A stretch of 64,000 nucleotides of DNA from Bacteroidaceae bacterium. Lineage in GTDB: Bacteria > Bacteroidota > Bacteroidia > Bacteroidales > Bacteroidaceae. The notes beneath the pieces are model-generated. The model was not told where the DNA came from. It made no database searches and was given only the letters and a program-made list of their open reading frames with translations. The translations under genes and the position numbers were made by a program. Of the stretch, positions 8,488-16,167 are shown piece by piece; positions within the stretch are counted from its first letter, which is position 1, and each line of letters starts with the position of its first letter. The stretch lies in the NCBI GenBank assembly GCA_024693505.1, contig JAILKU010000022.1:41197-105196 (forward strand), read 5' to 3'.

Positions 8488-8495
8488 TACCTTTG
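8488..8495 (+). promoter_or_regulatory. Promoter-like -7 element (orphan, second copy)
   Basis: TACCTTTG within TGTTGTACCTTTGCACC, the second copy of the module at 8355. Any transcript would run into gene-free sequence; a non-coding RNA is possible but unproven. Confidence 0.4.
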
Positions 8496-8636
8496 CACCA
8501 GAAAAACGTGGACGGCGGCTCGACTTAGTCCGGACAACAACAGAGCTTCCCCACATACCCAACAAAGGTCGGTTACCATATAACCAGTGTTCTTTGACTT
8601 AATGTTACAAACAATACCTTTCAGCCGAAGGCGGCA

Positions 8637-8680
8637 GTAAATTTACCAGACCCGGGTGTAAATTTTACTAGACCCGCCTC
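8637..8680. repeat. Tandem repeat of about 22 bp
   Basis: Two adjacent copies of a unit with TAAATTTACCAGACCCG and TAAATTTTACTAGACCCG, offset by about 21-22 bases. Confidence 0.7.
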
Positions 8681-8720
8681 GCGTAAGAAAAGACCCTTCC
8701 CCAAGAAGACCCTCCCCCAG

Positions 8721-8746
8721 CCCCTCCCTTGTAGGGCGGGGAGGGG
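8721..8746. repeat. C-rich hairpin of the CCCTCCC/TTGTAGGG family
   Basis: CCCCTCCC pairs with GGGAGGGG across a loop containing TTGTAGGG. The loop and flanks (GGGGAATGCTGAGG) resemble the hairpin at the end of xseA (19421-19458, then GGCTGAGGGGAATA), so this is one interspersed repeat family. Confidence 0.7.
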
Positions 8747-8815
8747 AATGCTGAGGAAGCTGGAGACGATAGGAGTAGGAATGGGCTGGCGCCGTTGCCA
8801 CTCTCTAACAAAATC

Positions 8816-8846
8816 TTTTGCATTTTTGCATTTTTGCATTTTTGCA
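8816..8846 (-). repeat. GCAAAAAT array, right arm (inverted)
   Basis: TTTTTGCA units repeated four times, the inverse of the array at 8232-8255. Confidence 0.85.
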
Positions 8847-8936
8847 CTTAGGTATTTTGCGATTCTTGCTTCCAGGGTAGAGGGCTTGATTGTCGGATCC
8901 GGGGAAGGTGTGGCGCAATCTGATTCAGATACAAAT

Positions 8937-8963
8937 CAGGGGCGTCCGCTTGGGGCGCCCCTG
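8937..8963 (-). terminator. Terminator of the outer membrane barrel gene
   Basis: On the minus strand CAGGGGCG and CGCCCCTG form an 8-bp GC-rich stem followed by ATTTGTAT. It lies 38 bases after the stop of the minus-strand gene at 9001. Confidence 0.65.
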
Positions 8964-9000
8964 GTAGATTATCCGATGGGATTAAGACAGAGTGCAAGAC

Positions 9001-9483
9001 TTAGAACACGTAGGCAGCGCCGATGGCGATTACGCCGCGGCTACCGTCGGCCCACTGTAACTTACCCTCCAGGTTAGCCTTGAAGTGCTCGCTGAAGTAG
9101 TACTCGAAGCCGCCGCCCAGGTTGAAGCCGATGTTCGTGTCGGAAGTGCTGCCGAAGGGACCCAGGTCCGCCTTCGCGCCCAGCAGAGTCAGACCGGCCA
9201 GGGGATAGAAATTGAACTTCTCGCTGACGATGGGCACGATGTAGTGCACGTTCAGGTTGAAGTCCCACTCGCTAACCATGTCCTTCTTGAAGAAGTAGTT
9301 GAAGCTGGCTTCGCCGCGCCACTTCTCGGCAAAGCTGTACTGGAACTTGGGGCCGATACCGAAGTTGTTGTAACCGTCCTCAAGACCGATGTTCAGGTTG
9401 GCACCTACAGACATCTCGCCCTTCTGGGCACTGGCAGTGAAGGCCATCAGCAGACCGACTGCAAAAAACAGGATTTTTTTCAT
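9001..9483 (-). CDS. Outer membrane beta-barrel protein
   Basis: A 160-residue secreted protein with a clear signal peptide (MKKILFFAVGLLMAFTASAQ) followed by alternating strands typical of an eight-stranded OmpA/OmpX-like barrel (GANLNIGLEDGYNNFGIG, FEYYFSEHFKANLEGKLQW) ending in AYVF, a usual aromatic barrel C-terminus. I chose the ATG at 9483; the track start at 9510 adds nine residues overlapping the promoter leader. A well-matched promoter lies at 9513-9543 and a hairpin terminator at 8937-8963, so it is a single-gene unit. Confidence 0.85.
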   Translation of the reverse strand: MKKILFFAVGLLMAFTASAQKGEMSVGANLNIGLEDGYNNFGIGPKFQYSFAEKWRGEASFNYFFKKDMVSEWDFNLNVHYIVPIVSEKFNFYPLAGLTLLGAKADLGPFGSTSDTNIGFNLGGGFEYYFSEHFKANLEGKLQWADGSRGVIAIGAAYVF

Positions 9484-9512
9484 AATAGTTGTTTTTAAGA
9501 TGTTAAACAATG

Positions 9513-9543
9513 CAAAGGTAGGATTATTTCCCGAAACTACAAA
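9513..9543 (-). promoter_or_regulatory. Promoter of outer membrane barrel gene
   Basis: Minus strand: TTTG, 19 bases, TACCTTTG, matching the Bacteroidetes sigma-ABfr consensus. The start codon is about 30 bases downstream. Confidence 0.8.
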
Positions 9544-9558
9544 GAAAAAGTTGATATA

Positions 9559-9590
9559 TTTGCATTTTCTTTCGTTTTATATTATCTTTG
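9559..9590 (+). promoter_or_regulatory. Promoter of GH95-like gene
   Basis: TTTG, 20 bases, TATCTTTG. The predicted transcript has a leader of about 65 bases before the ATG at 9663. It is back to back with the promoter at 9513-9543. Confidence 0.8.
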
Positions 9591-9662
9591 CACCCGAAAA
9601 AGTGCAGTTTATCCTGCCTGGCGGAGACAAAACACAAATATAACCGATAAAACATAGATACA

Positions 9663-11996
9663 ATGAAAAGAAACACACCTGAATGCATGAGAAGGCGTCT
9701 GAACGGAACGTCTCTCCGTAGCTCGTTACTTAGTGCGCTCGTCCTGAGCCTTGTCCTGGCCTCGTGCCGGATGCAGGAGCTGGAGGTGGAGCCGTCGCCC
9801 GGCGACCTGCAGTTTACCGACCTGGCAACGGTATGGGACGAGGCGATGCCCCTGGGCAATGCCACGCTGGGCACCCTCGTCTGGCAGAGGGAGGGCCGCC
9901 TGCGCTTCTCGCTGGACCGCAGCGACCTGTGGGACCTCCGTCCGCTGGACTGTTTCCAGGGTGAGTATTTCTCGTTCGACTGGATAAGCCGGAAGATACG
10001 GGAGAAGGACTATATGCCGGTCGTCAACGAGCTGGAGACGAAGGGGCACAGCAGTCCCGCCCCCTCGAAGATTCCCGGCGCGGCGCTGGAGTTCGACAGC
10101 GAGGGATGGGGGGAGGTCACGCAGTCGCGCCTCTTCCTGAACAATGCGCTGTGCCAGGTCTTGTGGGACAGCGGCATCCGCCTGCAGACGTTCGTCCAGG
10201 CCGACAGTCCCGTGGGCTGGTTCGTGCTGGAGAATGTCCCCGACTCGCTGCAGCCCCGCCTGATCCCGCCTGCTTACCAGCCCGAGACGAACTCGGCAGG
10301 CAACGGCGGGCTGGGCGACGCCTCGCTGGCACTCCTGGGATACGAGCAGGGGAAGGTGGAAGCGGGAACGCTAACGGGAACGAAAACGAAAACGGGAACG
10401 AAAACGAAGGAGGGGCTTATCACCTACCATCAGCCGGGCTGGGGCGGTTTCTTCTATGATGTTGCCGTGGGGTGGAAGCGCGTGGGCAGCGGTATCGTGG
10501 GTGCCTGGAGCATCACCTCCTCGCTGAGCGGTGACCACGCCGAAGAGGTTGTCAGGGAAGCGCTCTGCCAGGGCATCGCGACGGCCTACCGCCGGCACAT
10601 GGCCTACTGGACGCCCTACTGGCAGAAGTCGGTGGTGGAGGTGCCCGATACGGTTGTGCAGTATCAGTACGACCGCGAAGTGTATAAGTTCGGCTCGGCC
10701 AGCCGAAGCGATTCCTATCCCATCTCACTGCAGTCGGTATGGACGGCCGACGACGGACGCCTGCCGCCCTGGAAGGGAGACTATCACCACGACCTGAACA
10801 CGCAGCTGAGCTACTGGCCTGCCTATAGCGGCAACCGCCTGGACGAGGGGCTGGCCTACCTGAACACCCTCTGGGCGCAGCGCGACGTTCACAAGGAGTT
10901 CACCCGCACGCTCTACGGCAAGGACGGCCTGAACGCACCGGGCACCTGCTCGCTGGACGGGCATGTCATTCCGGGCTGGACGGCCTATACCATGTCGCAG
11001 ACCACCAGTGCCTGGCTCGCCCAGCACTTCTATCTGCACTGGAAGTACTCGGCCGACAATGACTTCCTGGCCGAGCGCGGCTATCCCTACCTGCGCGACG
11101 TGGCTCTCTTCCTGGAGCAGCAGAGCCAGGTGGACGGACAGGGCGTGCGCCGGCTGGAGTTCAGCAGCAGCCCCGAGGTAAACAACAACAGCCTGGAGTC
11201 GTGGTTCTCCGACTTCACGAACTTCGACCTCTCGCTGATGCACTTCGCCTTCCAGGCCGCCGGTGAGATGGCCGACTCGCTGGGCATCCCGACCGAAGCA
11301 GCCCATTGGCGGGAGCTGGACGCCCAGCTGCCGGGCTATGCCACGGACGAGACGGGGGCGCTCTGCTTTTCTCCCAGCATGCCGTACAATCAGTCGCACC
11401 GCCATTTCTCCCATGCGATGGCCATTCATCCGCTGGGCCTGATCGACATCAGCCACGGCGAGGAGGAGAAGCGTATCGTAGAAGCCACCCTGGCCAAGCT
11501 GCATGAGTACGGTCCCGACTGGTGGTGCGGCTACTCCTACTCGTGGCTTGCCAATATGGAGGCCCGGGCTGGTCATGGCAACGAGGCCCGCGAGGCGCTG
11601 CGCACCTTTGCCCAGTGCTTCGTGCTGCGCAACTCGTTCCATGCCAACGGAGACCAGACGGCCAGCGGGAAGAGTCTCTTCACCTATCGCCCCTTCACGC
11701 TGGAGGGCAACTTCGCTTTTGCCGCCGGCGTGCAGGAGATGCTGCTGCAGAGCCATACGGGCGTCATCAACGTCTTCCCCGCCATCCCCGCCGACTGGAA
11801 GGATGTCCGCTTCGAACGCCTCCGTGCCCGCGGCGCCTTCCTGGTGTCGGCTGAGATGAAGGAGGGTCGCGTAGCATCGCTCAGCATCCATAGCGAGCGC
11901 GGCGGACTCCTGCGCGTAAGGCATCCGCAGACGGGGCAGGTCATCGAGCGGTCAACGAAGCCGGGCGACGATATCATCATTGACTTGAAGGAATGA
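9663..11996 (+). CDS. GH95-like glycoside hydrolase (lipoprotein)
   Basis: A 777-residue secreted enzyme. The N-terminal signal ends in a lipobox-like VLASC (about residue 35). The N-terminal domain contains GNATLGTLVWQREGRLRFSL, as expected of the GH95 beta-sandwich. The (alpha/alpha)6 barrel follows, with the late GH95 segment NSFHANGDQTASG and EGNFAFAAGVQEMLLQSH. GH95 enzymes are alpha-L-fucosidases or alpha-L-galactosidases; specificity cannot be read here. At about residues 237-250 a hexanucleotide microsatellite encodes TLTGTKTKTGTKTKEG. It stands alone with its own promoter, with no SusC/SusD beside it. Confidence 0.8.
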   Translation: MKRNTPECMRRRLNGTSLRSSLLSALVLSLVLASCRMQELEVEPSPGDLQFTDLATVWDEAMPLGNATLGTLVWQREGRLRFSLDRSDLWDLRPLDCFQGEYFSFDWISRKIREKDYMPVVNELETKGHSSPAPSKIPGAALEFDSEGWGEVTQSRLFLNNALCQVLWDSGIRLQTFVQADSPVGWFVLENVPDSLQPRLIPPAYQPETNSAGNGGLGDASLALLGYEQGKVEAGTLTGTKTKTGTKTKEGLITYHQPGWGGFFYDVAVGWKRVGSGIVGAWSITSSLSGDHAEEVVREALCQGIATAYRRHMAYWTPYWQKSVVEVPDTVVQYQYDREVYKFGSASRSDSYPISLQSVWTADDGRLPPWKGDYHHDLNTQLSYWPAYSGNRLDEGLAYLNTLWAQRDVHKEFTRTLYGKDGLNAPGTCSLDGHVIPGWTAYTMSQTTSAWLAQHFYLHWKYSADNDFLAERGYPYLRDVALFLEQQSQVDGQGVRRLEFSSSPEVNNNSLESWFSDFTNFDLSLMHFAFQAAGEMADSLGIPTEAAHWRELDAQLPGYATDETGALCFSPSMPYNQSHRHFSHAMAIHPLGLIDISHGEEEKRIVEATLAKLHEYGPDWWCGYSYSWLANMEARAGHGNEAREALRTFAQCFVLRNSFHANGDQTASGKSLFTYRPFTLEGNFAFAAGVQEMLLQSHTGVINVFPAIPADWKDVRFERLRARGAFLVSAEMKEGRVASLSIHSERGGLLRVRHPQTGQVIERSTKPGDDIIIDLKE

Positions 11997-12030
11997 AGCG
12001 CCTCCCCCCGGCGCAACTGACGGCAGGGCT

Positions 12031-12522
12031 TCAGCGCGGGATCTCGATAACCTCGAGGTCCTCGAAGGCGCCGTCGCGGGCGGTGAAGCGGACAAGGGTG
12101 CGCACCAGGTGCCATCCCTGCAGGCCCGCCGCTCCGGGATTGATATGGAGCAGGCCGAGCCGCTTGTCGTACTGCACCTTCAGGATATGGCTGTGGCCGC
12201 TGATGAAGAGCTTGGGCGGACGGGCATAGATCTGCTGGCGTATGCCGGGATCGTAGCGGCCCGGATAGCCCCCGATATGGGTCATCAGCACCTCGGCGCC
12301 CTCGCAGTCCCAGCAGAGCTTCACCGGGAACATACGGCGAAGGTCGCCTCCGTCGCAATTACCGCAGACTGCCCGCAGGGGACGGAACTCCTGAAGGCGC
12401 AGGGCAAGCTCGAGCGACCCGATATCGCCGGCATGCCAAATCTCGTCGCACGACTCGAAGTATTCCAGGTATCTGGCATCCCAATAGCCGTGGGTATCAC
12501 TTAAAAGACCAATGCGCTTCAA
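12031..12522 (-). CDS. Metallophosphoesterase, YfcE/MJ0936 family
   Basis: A 163-residue calcineurin-like phosphoesterase. It has the family motifs LLSDTHG, HAGDIG, GNCD, THIGG and GHSH, which bind two metals. Related proteins hydrolyse phosphodiesters in vitro; the physiological substrate is not clear. The start codon is TTG at 12522, with an in-frame TAA nine bases upstream, so no longer start is possible nearby. An AATTCATAATTCATAATT repeat begins just upstream, so the original start region may have been lost. It is on the same strand as the MATE gene, 34 bases downstream. Confidence 0.88.
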   Translation of the reverse strand: MKRIGLLSDTHGYWDARYLEYFESCDEIWHAGDIGSLELALRLQEFRPLRAVCGNCDGGDLRRMFPVKLCWDCEGAEVLMTHIGGYPGRYDPGIRQQIYARPPKLFISGHSHILKVQYDKRLGLLHINPGAAGLQGWHLVRTLVRFTARDGAFEDLEVIEIPR

Positions 12523-12530
12523 CTTTTTTT

Positions 12531-12625
12531 AATTCATAATTCATAATTCAAAAGGTTCAAAGTTGACCTTCGGTCGACTCCCTTGACCTTTTGAACTTTT
12601 GAACCTCTTGAACCTTTTGAGCCTT
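12531..12625. repeat. Composite repeat at MATE 3' end
   Basis: AATTCATAATTCATAATTC, then TTGACCTTCGGTCGACTCC (shared with 5482-5500 in inverse; contains the hairpin GTTGACC-TTC-GGTCGAC), then a TTGAACCTTTTGAACC array. It encodes the last 20 or so residues of the MATE protein and touches the phosphoesterase start. Confidence 0.8.
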
Positions 12626-13969
12626 TCTCACTTTCCTCACCAGCCAGTAGAGCATGCCGATGGCTGCGAAGAAGCTGATGCAGTCTGATATGGGATGGGA
12701 GAGCCAAACGCCATCCAGGCCCCAGCGGCGGGGCAGGAAGATGAGCAGGGGAATGAGAAACAGCATCTGGCGGCTCACACTCAGGAAAATGCTCTTGCCT
12801 GCATGACCGATGCTCTGGAAGAAATTGCCTATCACGATCTGCGAACCCACGATAGGGAAGGCGGCAGCTGTGATGCGGAACCCGCGAACGGCAATCTGCG
12901 AGATGGTGGGGTCGCTGGTGAAGGCGCGCACCAGGAGCTGAGGCATGAACTGCACGATGAGGAATCCGGCGGTGGTGACCAGTGTGCCGGCTATCATCGT
13001 ATAGCGAAGCACGCGCCAGACACGGTCGTTCTGATGAGCGCCCCAGTTGTAGCCGGCAATGGGCTGCATGCCCTGGTTGAGTCCCATAACGACCATGGTA
13101 AAGAGGAACATCACGCTGTTCATGATGCCGTACGCCCCGATGGCATAGTCTCCTCCGTGGGTGCGCAGGCCGCGGTTGATGAGCAGCACCACCAGACAGG
13201 CGCAGCTGTTCATCAGGAACGGGCTCATACCGATGGCCAGCGTCTGGCGTACGATATCGGGTCTTACGCGGAAGATGCCCCGCTTCAGGCGCAGCAGTTC
13301 GGTGGGGGCGGAGAACATGTAGATCTGCCATACGAGGCTTACGGCCTGGCTGAGGATGGTAGCTATGGCCGCACCGCGGATGCCCATATGGAGACCCCAG
13401 ATGAAGAGGGGGTCGAGGATGGTGTTCAGTACGACAGTCAGGATGGTGCAGTTCATGGCTGCCCGCGGATGCCCTGCCGCCCTGAGGATGGCGTTCAGGC
13501 CGAAATAGCTGTGGGTGATGATGTTGCCGATCAGGATAACCTGCATATATTCTCGGGCATAGGGAATAGTGGCCTCGCTTGCGCCGAAGAGATAGAGGAT
13601 GCGGTCGAGGTATGGCCAGCACGCAAGGGTGAAGAGCAGGCCGATGATGATGTTCAGGGTGATGGCATTCCCCAGTACGAACTGCGCCGTGCGGTAGTCC
13701 TTCTGGCCCAGGCGTACGCTGATCACGGTGCTGGCTCCCACGCCAACCATGGCTCCCAGCGCGGCGCTCAGGTTCATGAAGGGGAAAGTGGTGGCCAGTC
13801 CGCTGATGGCCAAGGGGCCTACGCCCTGTCCGATGAAGATGCGGTCAACATTGTTGTAAAGGCTGCTGGCCGTCATTGCGATAATGGCAGGCAGGGCATA
13901 TTGCCAGAGCAGTCGTCCGATGCTCTTCATGCCCAGTTCGGTGGGAATGTATTGTCTCTTCTGCTCCAT
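12557..13969 (-). CDS. MATE family efflux transporter
   Basis: A 470-residue multidrug/toxin extrusion protein with about 12 membrane helices. The start MEQKRQYIPTELG at 13969 is preferred over the track's upstream in-frame ATG, which would add 35 non-hydrophobic residues. Typical family segments are GVGASTVISVRLGQKD and GLNQGMQPIAGYNWGA. It probably exports cationic compounds using Na+ or H+. The C-terminal tail (QKVQEVQKFKRSRESTEGQL) is encoded by the interspersed repeat at 12557-12620 and is not family sequence. Confidence 0.9.
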   Translation of the reverse strand: MEQKRQYIPTELGMKSIGRLLWQYALPAIIAMTASSLYNNVDRIFIGQGVGPLAISGLATTFPFMNLSAALGAMVGVGASTVISVRLGQKDYRTAQFVLGNAITLNIIIGLLFTLACWPYLDRILYLFGASEATIPYAREYMQVILIGNIITHSYFGLNAILRAAGHPRAAMNCTILTVVLNTILDPLFIWGLHMGIRGAAIATILSQAVSLVWQIYMFSAPTELLRLKRGIFRVRPDIVRQTLAIGMSPFLMNSCACLVVLLINRGLRTHGGDYAIGAYGIMNSVMFLFTMVVMGLNQGMQPIAGYNWGAHQNDRVWRVLRYTMIAGTLVTTAGFLIVQFMPQLLVRAFTSDPTISQIAVRGFRITAAAFPIVGSQIVIGNFFQSIGHAGKSIFLSVSRQMLFLIPLLIFLPRRWGLDGVWLSHPISDCISFFAAIGMLYWLVRKVRKAQKVQEVQKFKRSRESTEGQL

Positions 13970-14071
13970 TTGTTCTGATGAACCCTTCGGTAGTATAATA
14001 TAATAATGTGTGCGGGGGTCCGAAACGCCCAAAACGGGGGTGAAAAAGTTCCCGCATTTCCTTCCGCAGTG

Positions 14072-14104
14072 CAAATTTACTCATTAATTGGTTTATTATC
14101 CAAT
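14072..14104 (-). promoter_or_regulatory. Candidate promoter of MATE gene
   Basis: Minus strand TAAATTTG fits TAnnTTTG, with ATTG 21 bases upstream in place of TTTG. The leader to the ATG at 13969 would be about 95 bases. Confidence 0.45.
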
Positions 14105-14144
14105 TTTTTTGCGCGAAATGATAGGCTGGTTCACGTTTTTTTAC

Positions 14145-14152
14145 TAATTTTG
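14145..14152 (+). promoter_or_regulatory. Candidate -7 promoter element of the mmd operon
   Basis: TAATTTTG in the 230-base gap before mmdA matches TAnnTTTG. I see no matching TTTG at the expected distance, so this is a weaker call. Confidence 0.45.
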
Positions 14153-14202
14153 TGCCGTTTTTGCGAAACGAACACATACTTTTATATTAACTTTCAAAAT
14201 AA

Positions 14203-15774
14203 ATGAGTACTCAAGCAGAAAAGATCAAGGAGTTGGTTGAACTCCGTGCCAAAGCCCGTATAGGCGGTGGCGAGAAGGCTATTGAGAAGCAGCATGAGAA
14301 GGGCAAGTACACAGCCCGCGAGCGCATTGCCATGCTGCTGGACGAAGGTAGCTTCGAGGAAATGGACATGTTTGTGCAGCACCGTTGCACGAACTTCGGA
14401 ATGGACAAGAAGCATTATCTGGGCGACGGTGTGGTGACCGGTAGCGGAACTATCGGCGGCCGTCTGGTTTATGTCTTTGCACAGGACTTTACCGTAAGTG
14501 CCGGTTCTCTGAGCGAGATGCTGGCAAGCAAGATTTGCAAGGTGATGGACATCGCCATGAAGGTAGGTGCCCCCGTTATCGGTCTGAACGACTCGGGCGG
14601 TGCCCGTCTGCAGGAGGGTATCAATGCCCTGGCCGGCTATAGCGAGATATTCCAGCGCAATATCATGGCCAGCGGTGTGATTCCCCAGATTTCCGCTATC
14701 ATGGGTCCGTGTGCCGGCGGTGCCGTTTATAGTCCTGCCCTGACCGACTTCACCCTGATGATGGAGAACACTTCCTATATGTTCCTCACCGGTCCCGCAG
14801 TCGTAAAGACCGTGCTGGGCGAGGTGGTTACCCAGGAGCAGCTGGGCGGTGCCAGCGTACACAGCACCAAGTCGGGCGTTACGCACTTCACGGCTTCCTC
14901 CGAGGAAGAGGCTATGGCCATGATCAAGCAACTCATCAGCTATATTCCCCAGAACAACCTGGAGAAGACGCCCCGTGTGGCTTGCACCGATCCCATCGAC
15001 CGCAAGGAGGACTACCTCAACGAGATTATCCCCGAGAATCCCAACATGCCCTACGATATGTACGAGGTTATTGCCGGTATCGTGGACAATGGCGAGTTCT
15101 TCGAGGTTCAGCCCAACTTTGCCAAGAATATCATCGTGGGCTTTGCCCGCTTCAACGGCGAGAGCGTGGGTATCGTAGCCAATCAGCCCAAGCAGCTGGC
15201 CGGTGTGCTTGACTGCAATGCCAGCCGTAAGGGCGCCCGCTTCGTGCGTTTCTGCGACTGCTTCAATATTCCCATCGTCACGCTGGTTGACGTTCCCGGC
15301 TTCCTGCCCGGTACAGGTCAGGAGTATAATGCCGTTATCCTGCACGGAGCCAAGTTGCTCTATGCCTACGGCGAGTGCACGGTGCCCAAGGTAACCGTTA
15401 CGCTGCGCAAGTCATACGGCGGTTCGCATATCGTGATGAGCTGCAAGCAGTTGCGCGGCGATATGAACTACGCTTGGCCCACTGCCGAGATAGCAGTGAT
15501 GGGTGCTGCCGGTGCTGCCGCTGTGCTGTATGCCAAGGAGGCCAAGGCCCTGAAGGAAGAGGGCAAGGTGGACGAGGCAAAAGCCTTCATCAAGGAGAAA
15601 GAGGACGAATACACCAACCTCTTTGCCAACCCCTACAACGCTGCACGCTACGGCTATATCGACGATGTCATCGAGCCGCGTAACACGCGCTTCCGCATCA
15701 TCCGCGCTCTGGCTCAGCTGGAGAACAAGCGTCTGACGAACCCCGCCAAGAAGCATGGCAATATTCCTCTGTAA
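14203..15774 (+). CDS. mmdA: Methylmalonyl-CoA decarboxylase alpha / acyl-CoA carboxyltransferase subunit
   Basis: A 523-residue carboxyltransferase of the crotonase-like ACC beta/PCC beta family. Together with the genes behind it, it should move the carboxyl group of methylmalonyl-CoA onto biotin in the propionate pathway. Motifs: GKYTARERIAMLLDEGSF, NDSGGARLQEG and GPCAGGAVYSPALTDF, with oxyanion-hole glycines, and DVPGFLPGTGQEY in the C-terminal half. It is first in the operon; no mutase or epimerase gene is next to it. The same family includes propionyl-CoA carboxylase beta, but the downstream MmdB favours the decarboxylase. Confidence 0.92.
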   Translation: MSTQAEKIKELVELRAKARIGGGEKAIEKQHEKGKYTARERIAMLLDEGSFEEMDMFVQHRCTNFGMDKKHYLGDGVVTGSGTIGGRLVYVFAQDFTVSAGSLSEMLASKICKVMDIAMKVGAPVIGLNDSGGARLQEGINALAGYSEIFQRNIMASGVIPQISAIMGPCAGGAVYSPALTDFTLMMENTSYMFLTGPAVVKTVLGEVVTQEQLGGASVHSTKSGVTHFTASSEEEAMAMIKQLISYIPQNNLEKTPRVACTDPIDRKEDYLNEIIPENPNMPYDMYEVIAGIVDNGEFFEVQPNFAKNIIVGFARFNGESVGIVANQPKQLAGVLDCNASRKGARFVRFCDCFNIPIVTLVDVPGFLPGTGQEYNAVILHGAKLLYAYGECTVPKVTVTLRKSYGGSHIVMSCKQLRGDMNYAWPTAEIAVMGAAGAAAVLYAKEAKALKEEGKVDEAKAFIKEKEDEYTNLFANPYNAARYGYIDDVIEPRNTRFRIIRALAQLENKRLTNPAKKHGNIPL

Positions 15775-15793
15775 TCCCTAAAACATACGCAAT

Positions 15794-16129
15794 ATGATTT
15801 TGGCAACTAATTGGTCTGCGGCCTGGCTGATGACAGGCATGGGTGTGGGTACGGTGTTTGTCATCCTTATCCTGCTCGTGCTTATACTTCAGATATTCAG
15901 CGTGGTCGCTGCCGCCGGAAAGGACAAGGCGCCCACAACGGTGAAGAGCGTGTCGAGGGACAATGGCGAAGAGCATCCCATCCTGAGTGAGTACAAGGAT
16001 GACATGGCTGCCATAGCCACCACCCTGTATCTGTATATGAACAATGCGCATGACGAAGAGAGCGGTGTGCTGACCATCCACATGGACGAGCACACCCTTT
16101 GGCATGCCGAACTCAATCCGGATTGTTGA
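15794..16129 (+). CDS. OadG/MmdD-type small membrane subunit of Na+-translocating decarboxylase
   Basis: A 111-residue protein with one N-terminal membrane segment (MGVGTVFVILILLVLILQIF) and a soluble tail, as in OadG/MmdD subunits that hold the carboxyltransferase to the membrane beta subunit. The tail DMAAIATTLYLYMNN is found in Bacteroidales OadG-like proteins. It lies 19 bases after mmdA and 38 before the biotin carrier gene, which supports the call strongly. Confidence 0.85.
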   Translation: MILATNWSAAWLMTGMGVGTVFVILILLVLILQIFSVVAAAGKDKAPTTVKSVSRDNGEEHPILSEYKDDMAAIATTLYLYMNNAHDEESGVLTIHMDEHTLWHAELNPDC

Positions 16130-16167
16130 GAGTGAGAGTAAAGTTAAACAATTAAAGAACACAAACA

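Larger units (their letters stand above)
8208..9000. other. Gene-free tract rich in short repeats
   Basis: I see no credible protein gene in these 790 bases. In order it holds a GCAAAAAT array, a 7-unit and a 9-unit 10-bp array, each followed by a promoter-like -7 element, a tandem of about 22 bp (8637-8680) and a C-rich hairpin (8721-8746). An inverted GCAAAAAT array (8816-8846) and a terminator for the downstream minus-strand gene follow. Open frames across the arrays exist on both strands only because the 10-mers lack stop codons. Confidence 0.8.

Noticed and set aside
8223-8528. ORFs across the 10-bp arrays (also 8216-8476, 8286-8579 and 8296-8565 on the minus strand)
   Set aside because: They are open on both strands in several frames only because the 10-mers lack stop codons; the peptides are pure repeats, with no ribosome site or homology that I recognise.
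8748-9077. 109-codon ORF
   Set aside because: Reads through the GCAAAAAT array and the terminator and overlaps the barrel gene antisense.
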